Source of the DNA: Hyphochytrium catenoides
Lineage: Eukaryota > Sar > Hyphochytriomycetes > Hyphochytriales > Hyphochytriaceae
Length of the DNA stretch: 17,170 nt
Direction of reading: 5' to 3'
Assembly (NCBI GenBank): GCA_900088475.1
Contig: FLMG01003816.1
Location: 7,162-24,331, forward strand
The position numbers and the translations under genes were made by a program. A model generated the notes under the pieces. The model worked only from the letters and a program-made list of their open reading frames with translations. It was not told the origin of the DNA and made no database searches. Each line of letters begins with the position of its first letter. Within the stretch, counting starts at the first letter, position 1. Below are positions 1-9,596 of the stretch, piece by piece.

Positions 1-30
<30 letters not shown>
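1..30. repeat. (GA)15 microsatellite
   Basis: A perfect GA dinucleotide run opens the window and continues into about 90 nt of purine-rich sequence. It may extend beyond the window. GA/CT tracts recur at 598, 1201, 12656 and 14002, so this is a general feature of the genome rather than a local signal. Confidence 0.95.
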
Positions 31-32
<2 letters not shown>

Positions 33-594
33 AAGAGAAGAGAGGGCAAAAGAGGAAGATGGGGCACAGAACGGGCTGAGGAACTGGAAAGGCGAGACAC
101 AGAGAAAAAGAGAGGACATAATAATTTACATCCCATTTATCCGATTTGAATATTTCACCGGAGTTAAGCTGACTGTTCGTAACCACGCGTCTTCCTCCTC
201 TCCAACGTTTCATGAGAGGAACGGAAATGTTTCCGCGGCAATCTCCAGAAGAAGGTGGGTGGGCGATTGTTAGTGAGACCAGTTTCTCTCTACTACGCAG
301 CCCATCCGCCCCCATCATTCAATTCAACTCCTCCTTCTTTTAGGAGATGTGACCACCTACATTACTACTCCACTAGTGGGCGTCATATCAGCATTTTTTG
401 TTGACTACTGGCACTATTATTACTCTCCGTTTAGGAGATTGCACCATGCTAACCCATGTCTAACCTAAACATATGCCGAGGAGGGAACGCCTTATGTTCC
501 TGTGGTCTATAATAACCTGATCATAAGCCGTCGTGTGTTTGTGTGTTGATGTTTGGCCTTGCTGGTGACTCTTCACTGATGATGGATGCTCTCC

Positions 595-597
<3 letters not shown>
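31..597. other. Intergenic DNA, no gene seen
   Basis: I find no open frame with protein-like composition, no tRNA-like fold and no convincing splice pattern here. The short minus-strand frame at 521-724 is the complement of the CT microsatellite and encodes only RE/KR repeats, so it is not a gene. Confidence 0.5.
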
Positions 598-637
<40 letters not shown>

Positions 638-669
638 TCTCTCTCTCTCTCTCTGTTTCTCTCTCTCTT
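598..669. repeat. (CT)n microsatellite
   Basis: An almost pure CT run of about 33 nt is followed by interrupted CT/TTTCT sequence. Read on the plus strand, in the sense of the downstream PTB-like gene, it gives CUCUCU, the class of site bound by PTB proteins. Whether it is transcribed is unknown. Confidence 0.9.
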
Positions 670-1196
670 GTTCTTTTGTATCTCGAGCTCTATTCTTCTC
701 TCTTCTCTCCCCACCCTCTGTCATTTATCTATTTTTACCCAGGCATCTGTATCTTTCTCTTCGGCATGGCCTTCCATAAGTGTATGATTGAGAGTAAATG
801 CTCTTCCTTGTTCATGTCTTTTCTCTCCTTTCCCTGATCTCTCGGACCTCACTCGCCATGGTCACTCCTCCTCCTCCCCCTCGTACTGCCTTGGAAGTGG
901 AAGCCTTCTGTCTTGGCTCGTGATGATCTTCAACTCTGTCTTCCTTCTGACAGCCAGCCCTATGACGCGGGTTCTCACCGAGTTCTGTCTTCACGTCCTT
1001 TCTACCCACCGTATCGCTCTTCCCTTTGGGCACTCTATAACGATATAAGTCGAGGGCATCTCTCTCCTACTTCATCCTCCTCTCAGTTTGGCTTTCTCCC
1101 CTTCGTTCCGTTTACCGCTGTCTTCCAGTTCTGTCTCGCTTACTGTGCCACTGAACCCGCCCTCTCTCACTCTCACTCTCTTCTCTCCCTTCTTTG

Positions 1197-1244
<48 letters not shown>

Positions 1245-1571
1245 CAACACAATTATCTCCAGCTACTTGCGGAGTCTCTCTCTCTCGTTAGGGGACTCCT
1301 TCTCGTCTGTAAAAACTCTTGACTTCTCTCTTCCTGTCATCTTAGTGGGTTAGTGGGGAGCTGGGCGACGTTTGTAAAGAACCAAGAGAGTAAGCGAGAG
1401 AGACAAGAAAAGGAAAAAGGACGCGGCTCTGAACGTTCTTCTTGCTCTCTCTTCGCTAAAGACCTTGGTGCTGCGGTTGCCAGTTCATCGACTTCGTCCT
1501 GAGCGCTGGTAGGAGAGCCTCGTACTGAAGCTCTGCCAACGACAGTAGAACGGTAAAGACCAAACTTAACG
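670..1571 (+). other. CT-rich upstream region / probable 5' leader of the PTB-like gene
   Basis: This is pyrimidine-rich sequence in which the plus strand stays open in several frames because of composition. A stretch at about 840-1070 has less biased codons (for example a short frame from an ATG at 858), but I see no supported gene. A TATA-like stretch (CTCTATAACGATATAAG) lies at about 1032-1048. An in-frame TAA at 1554-1556 sets the 5' limit of the PTB-like coding frame. No promoter can be assigned with confidence. Confidence 0.4.
1201..1241. repeat. (CT)20 microsatellite
   Basis: A pure CT run of about 40 nt lies 331 nt before the ATG of the PTB-like gene and ends in TTTTC. It could supply PTB-type CUCUCU sites if it is inside the transcript. 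Confidence 0.95.
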
Positions 1572-3569
1572 ATGAACTCAGACGACCCCCGGCAAGAGGC
1601 TGAAGACGAGGAAGGGGCAAGTCAGGAAGTGGTCCGGACGGGAGAGGAGGCAGGCGAGATAGAGAGAGCATCTCGATCGCAGGTCGAGGGAGGTGACGAG
1701 GGAGATCTTGAAAGTGAGGAGCCAGACCTAGAGGCCGGAAGGGTGGCACAGTCTGCGGGCCAACAGCCCAGGCGGAGAAGAGACTTCGGCCAGCCTTCTA
1801 AAGTTGTCTATTTTCCGGACCTCGACCAGAGAGCGACAAAAGTCTCCCTTGAGAACCTTCTCTCACCCTTTGGCCCCGTGGACTATATTCTAATGATGCG
1901 AAAAGGCACAGAAGCGCTGGTGCAGTTTCCCGACGAACAGGCTGCTGGGACCGTTGTTCAGTGGTTCAATCGATACCGCACCTTCCTCTTCTCGAAGAGA
2001 GTAAGACCCAGTTTCTCCAAAAACAAGGAACTCGACAGGTCTTCAACGAATACTATGACTATGTTCCATCCGGTTTGTTGTTTGACGTGGCCATCTTGTC
2101 GTCTTGCGTGTCTTTTCCTGGTGGTTGTGCACCATTGCCGCACAGGAGAGATTGCGTGTGCTCTGTCTCTCTTAGTTTTGCTCCCTGATAATGTTAGGAC
2201 CTCCTTGATATTGGCTCGTTACTCAGGGCTTTGCAATCTTAATACCTGTATTCCTCGTAGCCGTTCTCTTGAATCAGTTCTAAGCGCGTCCTTCTCCTGG
2301 CCACCTCCAGGGCCGCCGCACATCTCGCCAACCGCTTCGAGACTCCATCCGTTCCTCATGGTCAAGAAGAAGCCACACAAGTATGAAAGCTAGGAGAGAG
2401 TTAGCTCTCACCCTCACATCTCTTTGTTCTGTCCGGCTTTCGTTCGTCTCTGCCTATTCCGCCTAGTTGCTGTGTCTTAACTCGCTTCATGTCACTCTTA
2501 GCCTACTGAACGGTACCAGCAGTCAGTACTCCTAGTCATTGGCATCAACCCTGAGATTGTTACCTGTGATTTGCTGTTCAATCTGTTCTCCTGCTACGGC
2601 GATGTTAGCCTCATCAAGATACTACGCAGCAAGCAGGTGAGTATCCTCTAAGCGGATGGGGAGCAGGGCCCTTATCTAATTCTAATCCGTGCGGTATGTT
2701 TTTCTGTGCTTTCCTCTTTCCTCTACCCTGTAGGATCACGCACTAATTCAAATGGTCTCACCGGATGGTGCCTCGAACGCCGTGGGGCACTTAAGGAATA
2801 TCGATCTCTTTGGACAAGCGTTAACTGTGCAGCGTTCTAGACTAAGCAGCATAACGTTGTCCGACGGCGATATCCAGGAGGGGTAGGAGACAAGAGCAAA
2901 AGAGAAACAATGAGCTAAAATGCTGAATGTACTAAATTTCTGCTTGGCCTTTTTGCAGCCTTGCGCGGCACTATGGCCGCTCGAGCAGCCGCTTCACACG
3001 GAATCCCGAGGCTGCAAATCGGTACATGACAGCCCCGACCCCCGTCCTCTATGTGACCAACCTGCCTGGCAAAGGCCAGATAAAAGAAGACGCTGTGAGT
3101 ACGTTCTTCGCAGATCTTACGGGCAATGAAATCAAACAGGTAATGGTTTTAGGGCGCAGAATATTCACAGAAAGGGCATATCCGGTACGGCTTCATTAGG
3201 TAGTTCTTTGACTTACAGCATCAGCGTACAGTCATTCTAAGTCCCGGAGCCGTTGCGGCGCTGCAAGAAGCTGCGGCGACCCTTCGAAAGGTGCTTGTGG
3301 CTCACTACTAATCTCAATAATACCCTTTGCTCTTCTCTTAGGTACAAATGGTCTCACCTCCCGGAGCTAGCGACAGGCTTCATGCATTGGTGCAGTTCCC
3401 TTCGGTTGGAGACGCGGTGAAGGCTCTAGTTCTGGGGCACAACAACCGGTTCTTTGGCAGGCCCATCAAAGTTTCCTTCTCGACCACTCACAAGCTCCGC
3501 GACCCCACTGTGTCTCTCTCTCCCAACGCTGGACTCTCCTCACTCGATCCCCTGCCAGCGGCTGCTTGA
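1572..3569 (+). CDS. PTB: PTB/hnRNP L-like RNA-binding protein, three RRMs, 409 aa, six exons
   Basis: Exons: 1572-2038, 2311-2380, 2502-2636, 2734-2882, 2959-3139, 3342-3569. All introns are GT-AG and all junction phases agree (2, 0, 0, 2, 0), giving 1230 nt. The ATG is the first after an in-frame TAA at 1554. Residues 1-70 are acidic and end in RRRR. RRM1 is about 76-152 and ends FSKNKEL, like the FSNHKEL of PTB. RRM2 is about 187-265 (SVLLVIGI, ALIQMVSPDGASNAV). RRM3 is about 302-385 (PVLYVTNLPG, HALVQFP). The repeated AL(V/I)Q(F/M) strand in place of an aromatic RNP1 is typical of the PTB/hnRNP L class. Members of this class bind CU-rich pre-mRNA in the nucleus and control exon choice. 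Vertebrate PTB has four RRMs; this model has three, ending in a short tail after RRM3. PTB versus hnRNP L cannot be decided by eye. Confidence 0.85.
2039..2310 (+). other. Intron 1 of the PTB-like gene, open in frame with exon 1
   Basis: Donor CAG|GTCTTC, acceptor CCTCCAG|GG. The reading frame of exon 1 runs through this 272-nt intron without a stop and ends only at 2391-2393, in the wrong frame for exon 2. If the intron were retained, the product would be a 273-aa protein with RRM1 only. The intron choice is supported because splicing restores a linker (residues 157-179) and RRM2 with matching phase. Confidence 0.65.
3219..3290 (+). other. Possible 72-nt cassette exon inside RRM3
   Basis: Between exons 5 and 6 of the PTB-like gene lies a 72-nt stretch with AG before it (TTACAG) and GT after it (AAAG|GTGC). 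It is open in the needed frame and phase 0 at both ends, so including it would add 24 residues (HQRTVILSPG at the start) between helix 1 and strand 2 of RRM3. The default model skips it, because EIKQ joined directly to VQMVSPPG gives a normal RRM. If it is used, the flanking introns are 79 and 51 nt; the latter is short for this gene. Confidence 0.4.
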
Positions 3570-3967
3570 AGTCTTCCACTCTCGTATACCAATCACTCTC
3601 TAGTTGTTCTGTTTCTCAATGGTGGTAGTCTCTCCCTCTCTTTCTCTGTGGCCCTGAATATGCTGATAGAAAGTAAGAAAGGAGCACTTTGTCTTAAACC
3701 ATCGATGCGCCTTCCATCTTCCACTATCCGCCCACGATTACCCTAGACAGGAAGGCTGCAAAGTCAGTACAAGTCTACTGTTAAGCCGAAGGTAGGCTCC
3801 CATGAGCAAAGAGGCCCTGAAAGGAAAGGTACCATGAATGTAGGAACAACAATAGGGCTAGACTGTTGCCACTGCAAACACGAATAGGCTACTCGCTACG
3901 CTCTGAAGAAATCGCCGTTTGAGTCCTCTTGCTTGGGTATGTGTTTCGTCTCTCAAGCATGCATCTG
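3570..3967. other. Intergenic region between convergent genes (3' ends)
   Basis: The plus-strand PTB-like gene and the minus-strand HMMR-like gene end facing each other, 398 nt apart. The first 90 nt are CU-rich on the plus strand (3570-3660), fitting a PTB-gene 3' UTR. I see no AATAAA on either strand close to the stops, so polyadenylation sites cannot be placed. Confidence 0.6.
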
Positions 3968-6900
3968 TCATGGCTGCCTCGTCTTACAAGATCGAAGGGC
4001 TTGAAGCTCTGTTTGGAGCCTCTTCACCTCCTGAACCATGCAGAAGGCGTAAGGGCCGTAACACCTAATTACTCAATCTCTGAAGCATGGCAAAATAGGT
4101 CGATAGCAGTAGATGCTAAACGTCAAGAAGGTAGCAGTCACGAGAACATGAGAGCGTCATGGTCAGGGCATATGCAAGACGCTGCATGTCGTAAGTGTGA
4201 CGAAGGGTGCGACAAGTTGGCAGGGCGAGATGTCTTCTGCTTTCTTACCGTCTTGAGCTGTGAGTTTTGCTCTTTGATGTTCTGCAAATGTTTAATCTTC
4301 TGTTTGCTGTTTCGATGGCCCGCTAGCTCAGCACACAGAGAGTTCAATCTTTCCACCTCGGCTTCTTTTTCGCGCTCTTGAGACCGAAGCTCCTCCACCT
4401 GATAGGGATTGAAAGAAACAAAACACGTCAGAAGAGCGAGAATAACTTTGGCATTAGCAGCGAGAACAGGACGGCGGCCACAGCTTAAGAGATCCTATCA
4501 AACGAAATACGGCCATACATTGATTAGATTTTGGCTCCAATAGCAGAGGCAGTAGACTAAAATAGTTTCCTTACCCTCTCTAATAAGCCCTTGAGCTCTT
4601 CCTTTGCCCTGCTGACCTCCTCTGCCCAGAACTTCTCACTGCCCTCAACAGTCAGTAGGCGCTGAACTAGTGAAGAGCGCTCAGACTCTCTTTCCTGAGT
4701 CAGGATTGCTACTTGTTGTTCCAGCATGGTCACCTGCAATATATTTGGAAGGAGACATTTCTTAATGTTGAGACTCAATTTTCGATGATGATCTATCGCC
4801 AGCGACGAGTTTATGTTCCGAGGAGAGTATCTAATAGCTTCGACTCCTATGTCCTGTCACTGGACAACGAACGCCGTTGCGGAAAGAGAAGGATGCCAAC
4901 TCTGTCTGTGGTACGTACTTGTGAAGCCAGTATGGAATTGCTATTCTTTTCATCTTGGAGATGCATTTGCATCTCCTCCATGCGCATAGTACTCAGGGCC
5001 TTGTGAAATATGGTAAGATTTTGGCGGAAGGAGCAGCTGAGTGGTCCGGACAGTCGTATCGGCACCGACAGGTCGGTGGAGAGTTGCACTTGCTTACCTT
5101 GTGGCTCTCAGCCATCTCCTGAGTAGTCTCTCTGGCCTCCAAAGCTTCGTCCAACAGTTGCCTGAGTTCCTCCGCCCGCATCTTCTCGGCGACCAGTGTA
5201 CTCTTGAGCGCGTCGATATCCCGTAAACTCTCTCTGGCCGCTGCATTCTCTACTCCCAGTCGGTGTACCTCTCCCTCCATCCTCACTAAGCAATCCTGAT
5301 ACATATAGGCAGTATGAGAAACGCAGAGCTTATGACCTTGGGCACTTTAATACGTCGCTGGGAAACTTAGCCACTGCTACCTTCAAGGATGTATTGATCC
5401 TTTGGGCTTCCTGCAGCTTCAACATAAGGACCCTTTTTTCCTCTTCACTTTCTTTGAACAACAAGTCACGTGCAACGGCTTCTTTTATCAGAAGTGCGTT
5501 TTCTGCAATTACTGTCTGTTCATTTCGGTCTTTGTCCGCCAGCTCTTGCGTCTTCTCCATCAAACGGTGATAGCTATGGATAAGTTGCCTCTATTATAGA
5601 GGACACAATGGGAGAAGCTTAGTCAGGATAAGCGATGGACGAAGACGAAATTGTTGTCCCCGTATAGGAGACGGTGATGAATGAAGAAGGGAAATGAGGG
5701 TACCAGAGAGCAGTTCGCTCTAAGATGCTCTTAGTGGAGAGAGTGAGATGACATTATCGAGGCAGATAGCCAAAGCGACTAGGAGGTAAAACTTGCTCAA
5801 GACATAGGGTTGGTTACCTGCTTTGCTGCGAGGTCCTCATTCATCATCAGTGCTCTCTCATCATCTCTCTGTTTGACGACGTGAGTTGCCTCCAACATTT
5901 CCGATTGGGCACTAACGGTCAGTCGCAACTGCTGAAGCTCGTTCTCCCGCTCCTCGCCCTGACGTTGACTAAGGAGAAGTTCGTTCTACACGGAAGAAAC
6001 ATGGTGCATAAATATAGATAGACCTTCATGAATCTGATGAAGAGTTAGGACAATTAACATTGAGACTATATGCGTAGGAGACCCAGTGATGTGGCGAAGG
6101 AGCCCGCGATCATAGGGACGAGGATTCATGGAGGAGGTTCATGTCACCTTAGATTGATTGAGACTCTCGGTTACGAGATCGTGCTGAGTCTGCGCCAGCG
6201 TCAGATCTTCCATAAGCTGCTCGACGCGTCCCTGGGAAAGCGGAAAACAAAGCCATTAATTAAGAAAAAAGTGGTTGCAATGTGGAAAGAAATCGACGGA
6301 CAATTGTGGATAGATGTTGATATTGGGCATACCTGGATTGTCCTTTCTCTCTCGAACATAATCTCCTTCTCCGCTTCTCGTTCTAGCAGTATCTTCGCTA
6401 CTCGCGCCTCTGTTTCCTTTGAAAACAAGAATGAGTGAGGCCTCCTTAGCTTTTATAAGTCGGGGCATCCAGGAAGGTGAAGAGAAAGAACAACCTTTTC
6501 AAGCTCCGCGTATCGCTCTTGGAGGTTCTCGACTTCCTCCTTCTTGACCAGTATGGTCTTCTCTCGTTCTTCTAGATCAGCACTCATCTTGTCCGTTACT
6601 AGCTGAAGCTCTCGGTAAAGGGCCTCCTTGCAACTTGCGCTTTGCTCTCGCTCCTTCTCAATTAGACCACAAAGATTTTCCCGCTCCTTTTCCCTTTCCT
6701 CACGCTCTTTCAAGAGCAGCAGGTGGTTCTGCGCTATTTCGGCATCACTCTTCTCCTTTTGCTTCCGAAGTTCTTCCTTGCTCTCCTCCTTCTCTGTTTG
6801 CAACTGTTGCTCCCATTTTCTTCGCTCATCTGCCCTTTCTCCTCTCTCCTGCTCTAGCAGCCGTCGACTCTCCGCCTGTTCTCTTTCTCTTTCTTCCTTT

Positions 6901-9596
6901 GCCAGTTCCATCGCTTCCTTGGCTCGCTGGCTATCACGCTCCATTGTGGCGCGGTGCTCCTGCAGCTGACGTTCAAGAGCATCATACTCGGTCTCTTTTT
7001 GTTGAAGACTCTTGCCATAGGACAATCGCTCGGACTCAAGAATCTGCTCACAATGTCTAAGAGCCTTCTCAACCCTTCGGATTTCCTCTACCAGAGACGT
7101 TCTGCCATTAAACACTCTCGTCAACAAAATGTTTAGAGCGGAGCATTTTGCGTTGACTTACCCTTTTGCTGTCATTCTCTGTATTTCCGCTCGAAGGTCT
7201 TCTTCTGTCAGCATTCTTCTCTCTTCTTCAACTCTTATCTCCGTCTCTAGCTCTTGTTTTCGAAGAGTCTCCTCGCGAAGCTCCGCTTCAGCCTAAGATT
7301 TGAAGGTTAGCCCCGCTAGTGAAGAAGTGACCTTACCAGAAGATAGGTCAAATTAAGCATCCCTCTTTTTGAATAGTGCTCGCCGGCCAGATAAGAGAGA
7401 TTGCTAACCTCCTTCAGACGCAGCATAAGTTCATCCTTGCTCTGAGAGAGTTCCGTACACTTTGCTTCATAAGCTGCACCCATGTCGCGATGATCATAAC
7501 TCAACTACGGAAATCGTAGGAGAACACTGTCAAAGTGGGCATCAAGAGGAAGCTGAAAGGTAAAGCCAAAGAAAGAACGGAACAATCATCGGTGGACCAA
7601 GAGGGCAGACCAGAAAAAGAGTAGCGTCAGCAGCCGGTGGTCACCCTACCGCTGCTAGATCGCCTGCTAGCAGCTGCAGTTCCTCCCTAAACCTTTCTCT
7701 CTCGTACTGCAGCTCCCGTTGCAGCTTTTCAATTGCCTCGGTGCTGCTCCTTTTTTCCAACTGTCGTTCGTGTCCGTCAGCAGGGTATATATGAGGCGCT
7801 TAAAGAATCAAAGACTTTCAAGTTACAAGCTTTGGTCTTCATTCGTTTATACCTCCAATGCCTGTTCGAACTGCTGCGTAGTGGTGGAAAGATCCGCCGC
7901 TAAGGTCGCACTAAAAAGTGTTGATCGCGAAGATTTTAGATCAATGTCGTCAGGAGGCAGTACCCGACTCGCAGTTGATTCAGCGATAAGTGCCAAGAAC
8001 AACGCTAGATGAAGAAGCCTAGCACGGGCTTACAACAACATTGCCGGTAGCTGTCAAGTAGTGGGGATGATAAAGCTTACCTTTCTCTCTCAAAATGAGA
8101 AAGGCTCTTTAGCAGTTCCTTGTTCTTCAGTTCCTCATTTTTGAAAGCCTCTTCCCAGCGATGCCCCTCATCTTGTAAATTCTAAGAGAGCAATTGTTAC
8201 TTGCTACCTAAGACACCTTTAAAGGTGTTTTGAGAGGGAAAGGCCAAGAAGTGGTAGGAAACGGTAGCTTCAATACTCCGGGCCAACGGGGAGAGAGATG
8301 GCTACCTTATTGTGGCTCATCAAGACAACAAGCTCGCCCTGGAGTCCATTCACAGTACTCTCTAGTTCTTCGACTTCCTGTTCCTGCGACGACGTGATGC
8401 CGAGTTGCTAGGAAGAGAAGCGGTTTAGTGGCGGATGGCTTTTCCAGTCAGCGCCGCACAACTGTGCGCAATGTTATTGGTGGCAGGAAAAGAGCCAAAA
8501 CAGGAAGCAATGGGGCATCATAGCGCTTATCGCAATAGAACACTCTAGGAGGGGCTTCATAACGTTGGCATGGTTGGCTCAAACAAAGAGGAACTTTTGA
8601 AGCACGTTCTCTGATGGTGAGGAGGCGCATGAGAGAGCAAAGACGAGCACTTACCTCTTTGAGGTTCGCTAATTCGTTGTTCTGGGTCTCAATAACGTTA
8701 TGGGCATTCCTAAGACGGACCTTCAAGCGGGTCACGGTGTCATCTCCCACATGTTCATCCTAAGGGAGTCACCACGCAAGGGGAGGGAAAAGTCTCGTCA
8801 CGATGCAGAAAGCTGGAGCTGCAAGGGTCACAGAAACAATTCATCCGTAACAGCACATGCCAGAAGAAAGGAAAGGGGTAGCTAAAGCTGCAGGGGTGCC
8901 CTTCCGGGGAAGACGGGAGAAGTGTGCCGTATAGACAAGTGGCCTGCAAATGGCCTCAACTCCTACATCTCTGTACCTTGATGTTCGTGATGATGGTGGA
9001 CATGGTTGACTTTCTGCGATGGATAATCGACTTTCGGGAACCATTTCTCTTGCCGTTGCTCGGTTTGTCAACATTCTTGACGGTGCCGAGGGTATTTATA
9101 ACCTCGTTCTCTGGTTGGTTGGGGAACTTTAGTTTTAGTGACAAAGAGAGCGAATGATGTCAACAGTCTAAACATCCTGCTATGCAGAAGTCATGCTATG
9201 AGGGGAGAGAGGCATGCTCTGTGCCGCTGTGGTCTAACTATGCTACAAGAGCATCACGGTAGCACTCTCATTCCCATGAGCACCTTTATCGTATCCGGTA
9301 TCTAGGAGAGCTGGGTGAGGAGGTGATAAGAATCGCTTCGACTTCAGAGCAAGAGTTGGCGCTGGGGCATCATCCAACGTAGAGATCTTCACATCATATG
9401 ACCCAGGCCCAGGAGTAGGAGTTACTGCAGGGGAGATTGAGAGTAGGAGTAAGACTCATTGGGCCCAAAATTCAGAAATCACTTGGGCATGAGATGCAGG
9501 CCTCAAGGAGGAGGTAGCTAAAAGTGTTGCAGAAGGAGGGTGGATCTTACCAGGGTCAACAAAACGACTGCTCCTACTGCGTCCAAACAGCACCAT
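3968..9596 (-). CDS. HMMR: HMMR/RHAMM-like coiled-coil spindle protein, 930 aa, 20 exons
   Basis: Exons (5' to 3'): 9596-9551, 9424-9284, 9110-8977, 8759-8655, 8407-8306, 8181-8081, 7910-7853, 7760-7650, 7504-7409, 7292-7162, 7101-6495, 6416-6333, 6231-6148, 5985-5818, 5554-5381, 5295-5098, 4999-4919, 4733-4575, 4398-4249, 4030-3968. Every junction is GT-AG with compatible phase; the sum is 2793 nt. The ATG follows an in-frame TAG at 9621-9623. Residues 10-28 (SRFVDPVTPTPGPGSYDVK) match the N-terminal RF-DP...SPGAYDVK block of human HMMR. Residues 100-880 are Glu/Lys/Arg-rich coiled coil. Residues 887-905 (GHRNSKQKIKHLQNIKEQN) match its C-terminal block. Vertebrate HMMR (about 725 aa) binds microtubules and acts at centrosomes and spindle poles. 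KIF15 shares the C-terminal block, but no motor domain is present here. Hyaluronan binding should not be assumed. The junction at 9284/9110 is the least certain. Confidence 0.82.
8213..8228. repeat. 16-nt perfect palindrome in an HMMR-like intron
   Basis: ACACCTTTAAAGGTGT reads the same on both strands. It lies in the intron between the exons ending at 8306 and starting at 8181. It could form a small hairpin or be a protein site, but nothing else points to a function. Confidence 0.8.

Noticed and set aside
521-837. Overlapping ORFs on both strands rich in Leu/Ser or Arg/Glu
   Set aside because: They are direct translations of the CT/GA microsatellite and change identity with frame.
1456-1749. 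97-codon minus-strand ORF opposite the start of the PTB-like gene
   Set aside because: It lies antisense to exon 1 of a well-supported gene, and its Pro/Leu-rich content mirrors the acidic coding strand.
3929-4381. 150-codon plus-strand ORF
   Set aside because: It is antisense to the last two HMMR-like exons and their intron; the minus-strand exons carry the recognisable C-terminal motif.
5098-5295. Minus-strand alternative frame rich in Gly/Arg (5108-5293)
   Set aside because: The other frame gives a regular coiled coil with matching splice sites and phase on both sides.
6628-7060. Plus-strand ORFs rich in Ser/Phe/Leu
   Set aside because: They are the complement of the large 607-nt coiled-coil exon, which is Glu/Arg/Lys-rich on the minus strand.
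8755-8949. 64-codon minus-strand ORF
   Set aside because: It falls within the intron between the HMMR-like exons at 8759 and 8977 and is not needed by the model.
3968-9596. KIF15-like kinesin, which shares the C-terminal KQKIKH-type block
   Set aside because: There is no motor domain (no P-loop GxxxxGKT) in the model, and the N-terminus has the HMMR-type PGPGSYDVK block.
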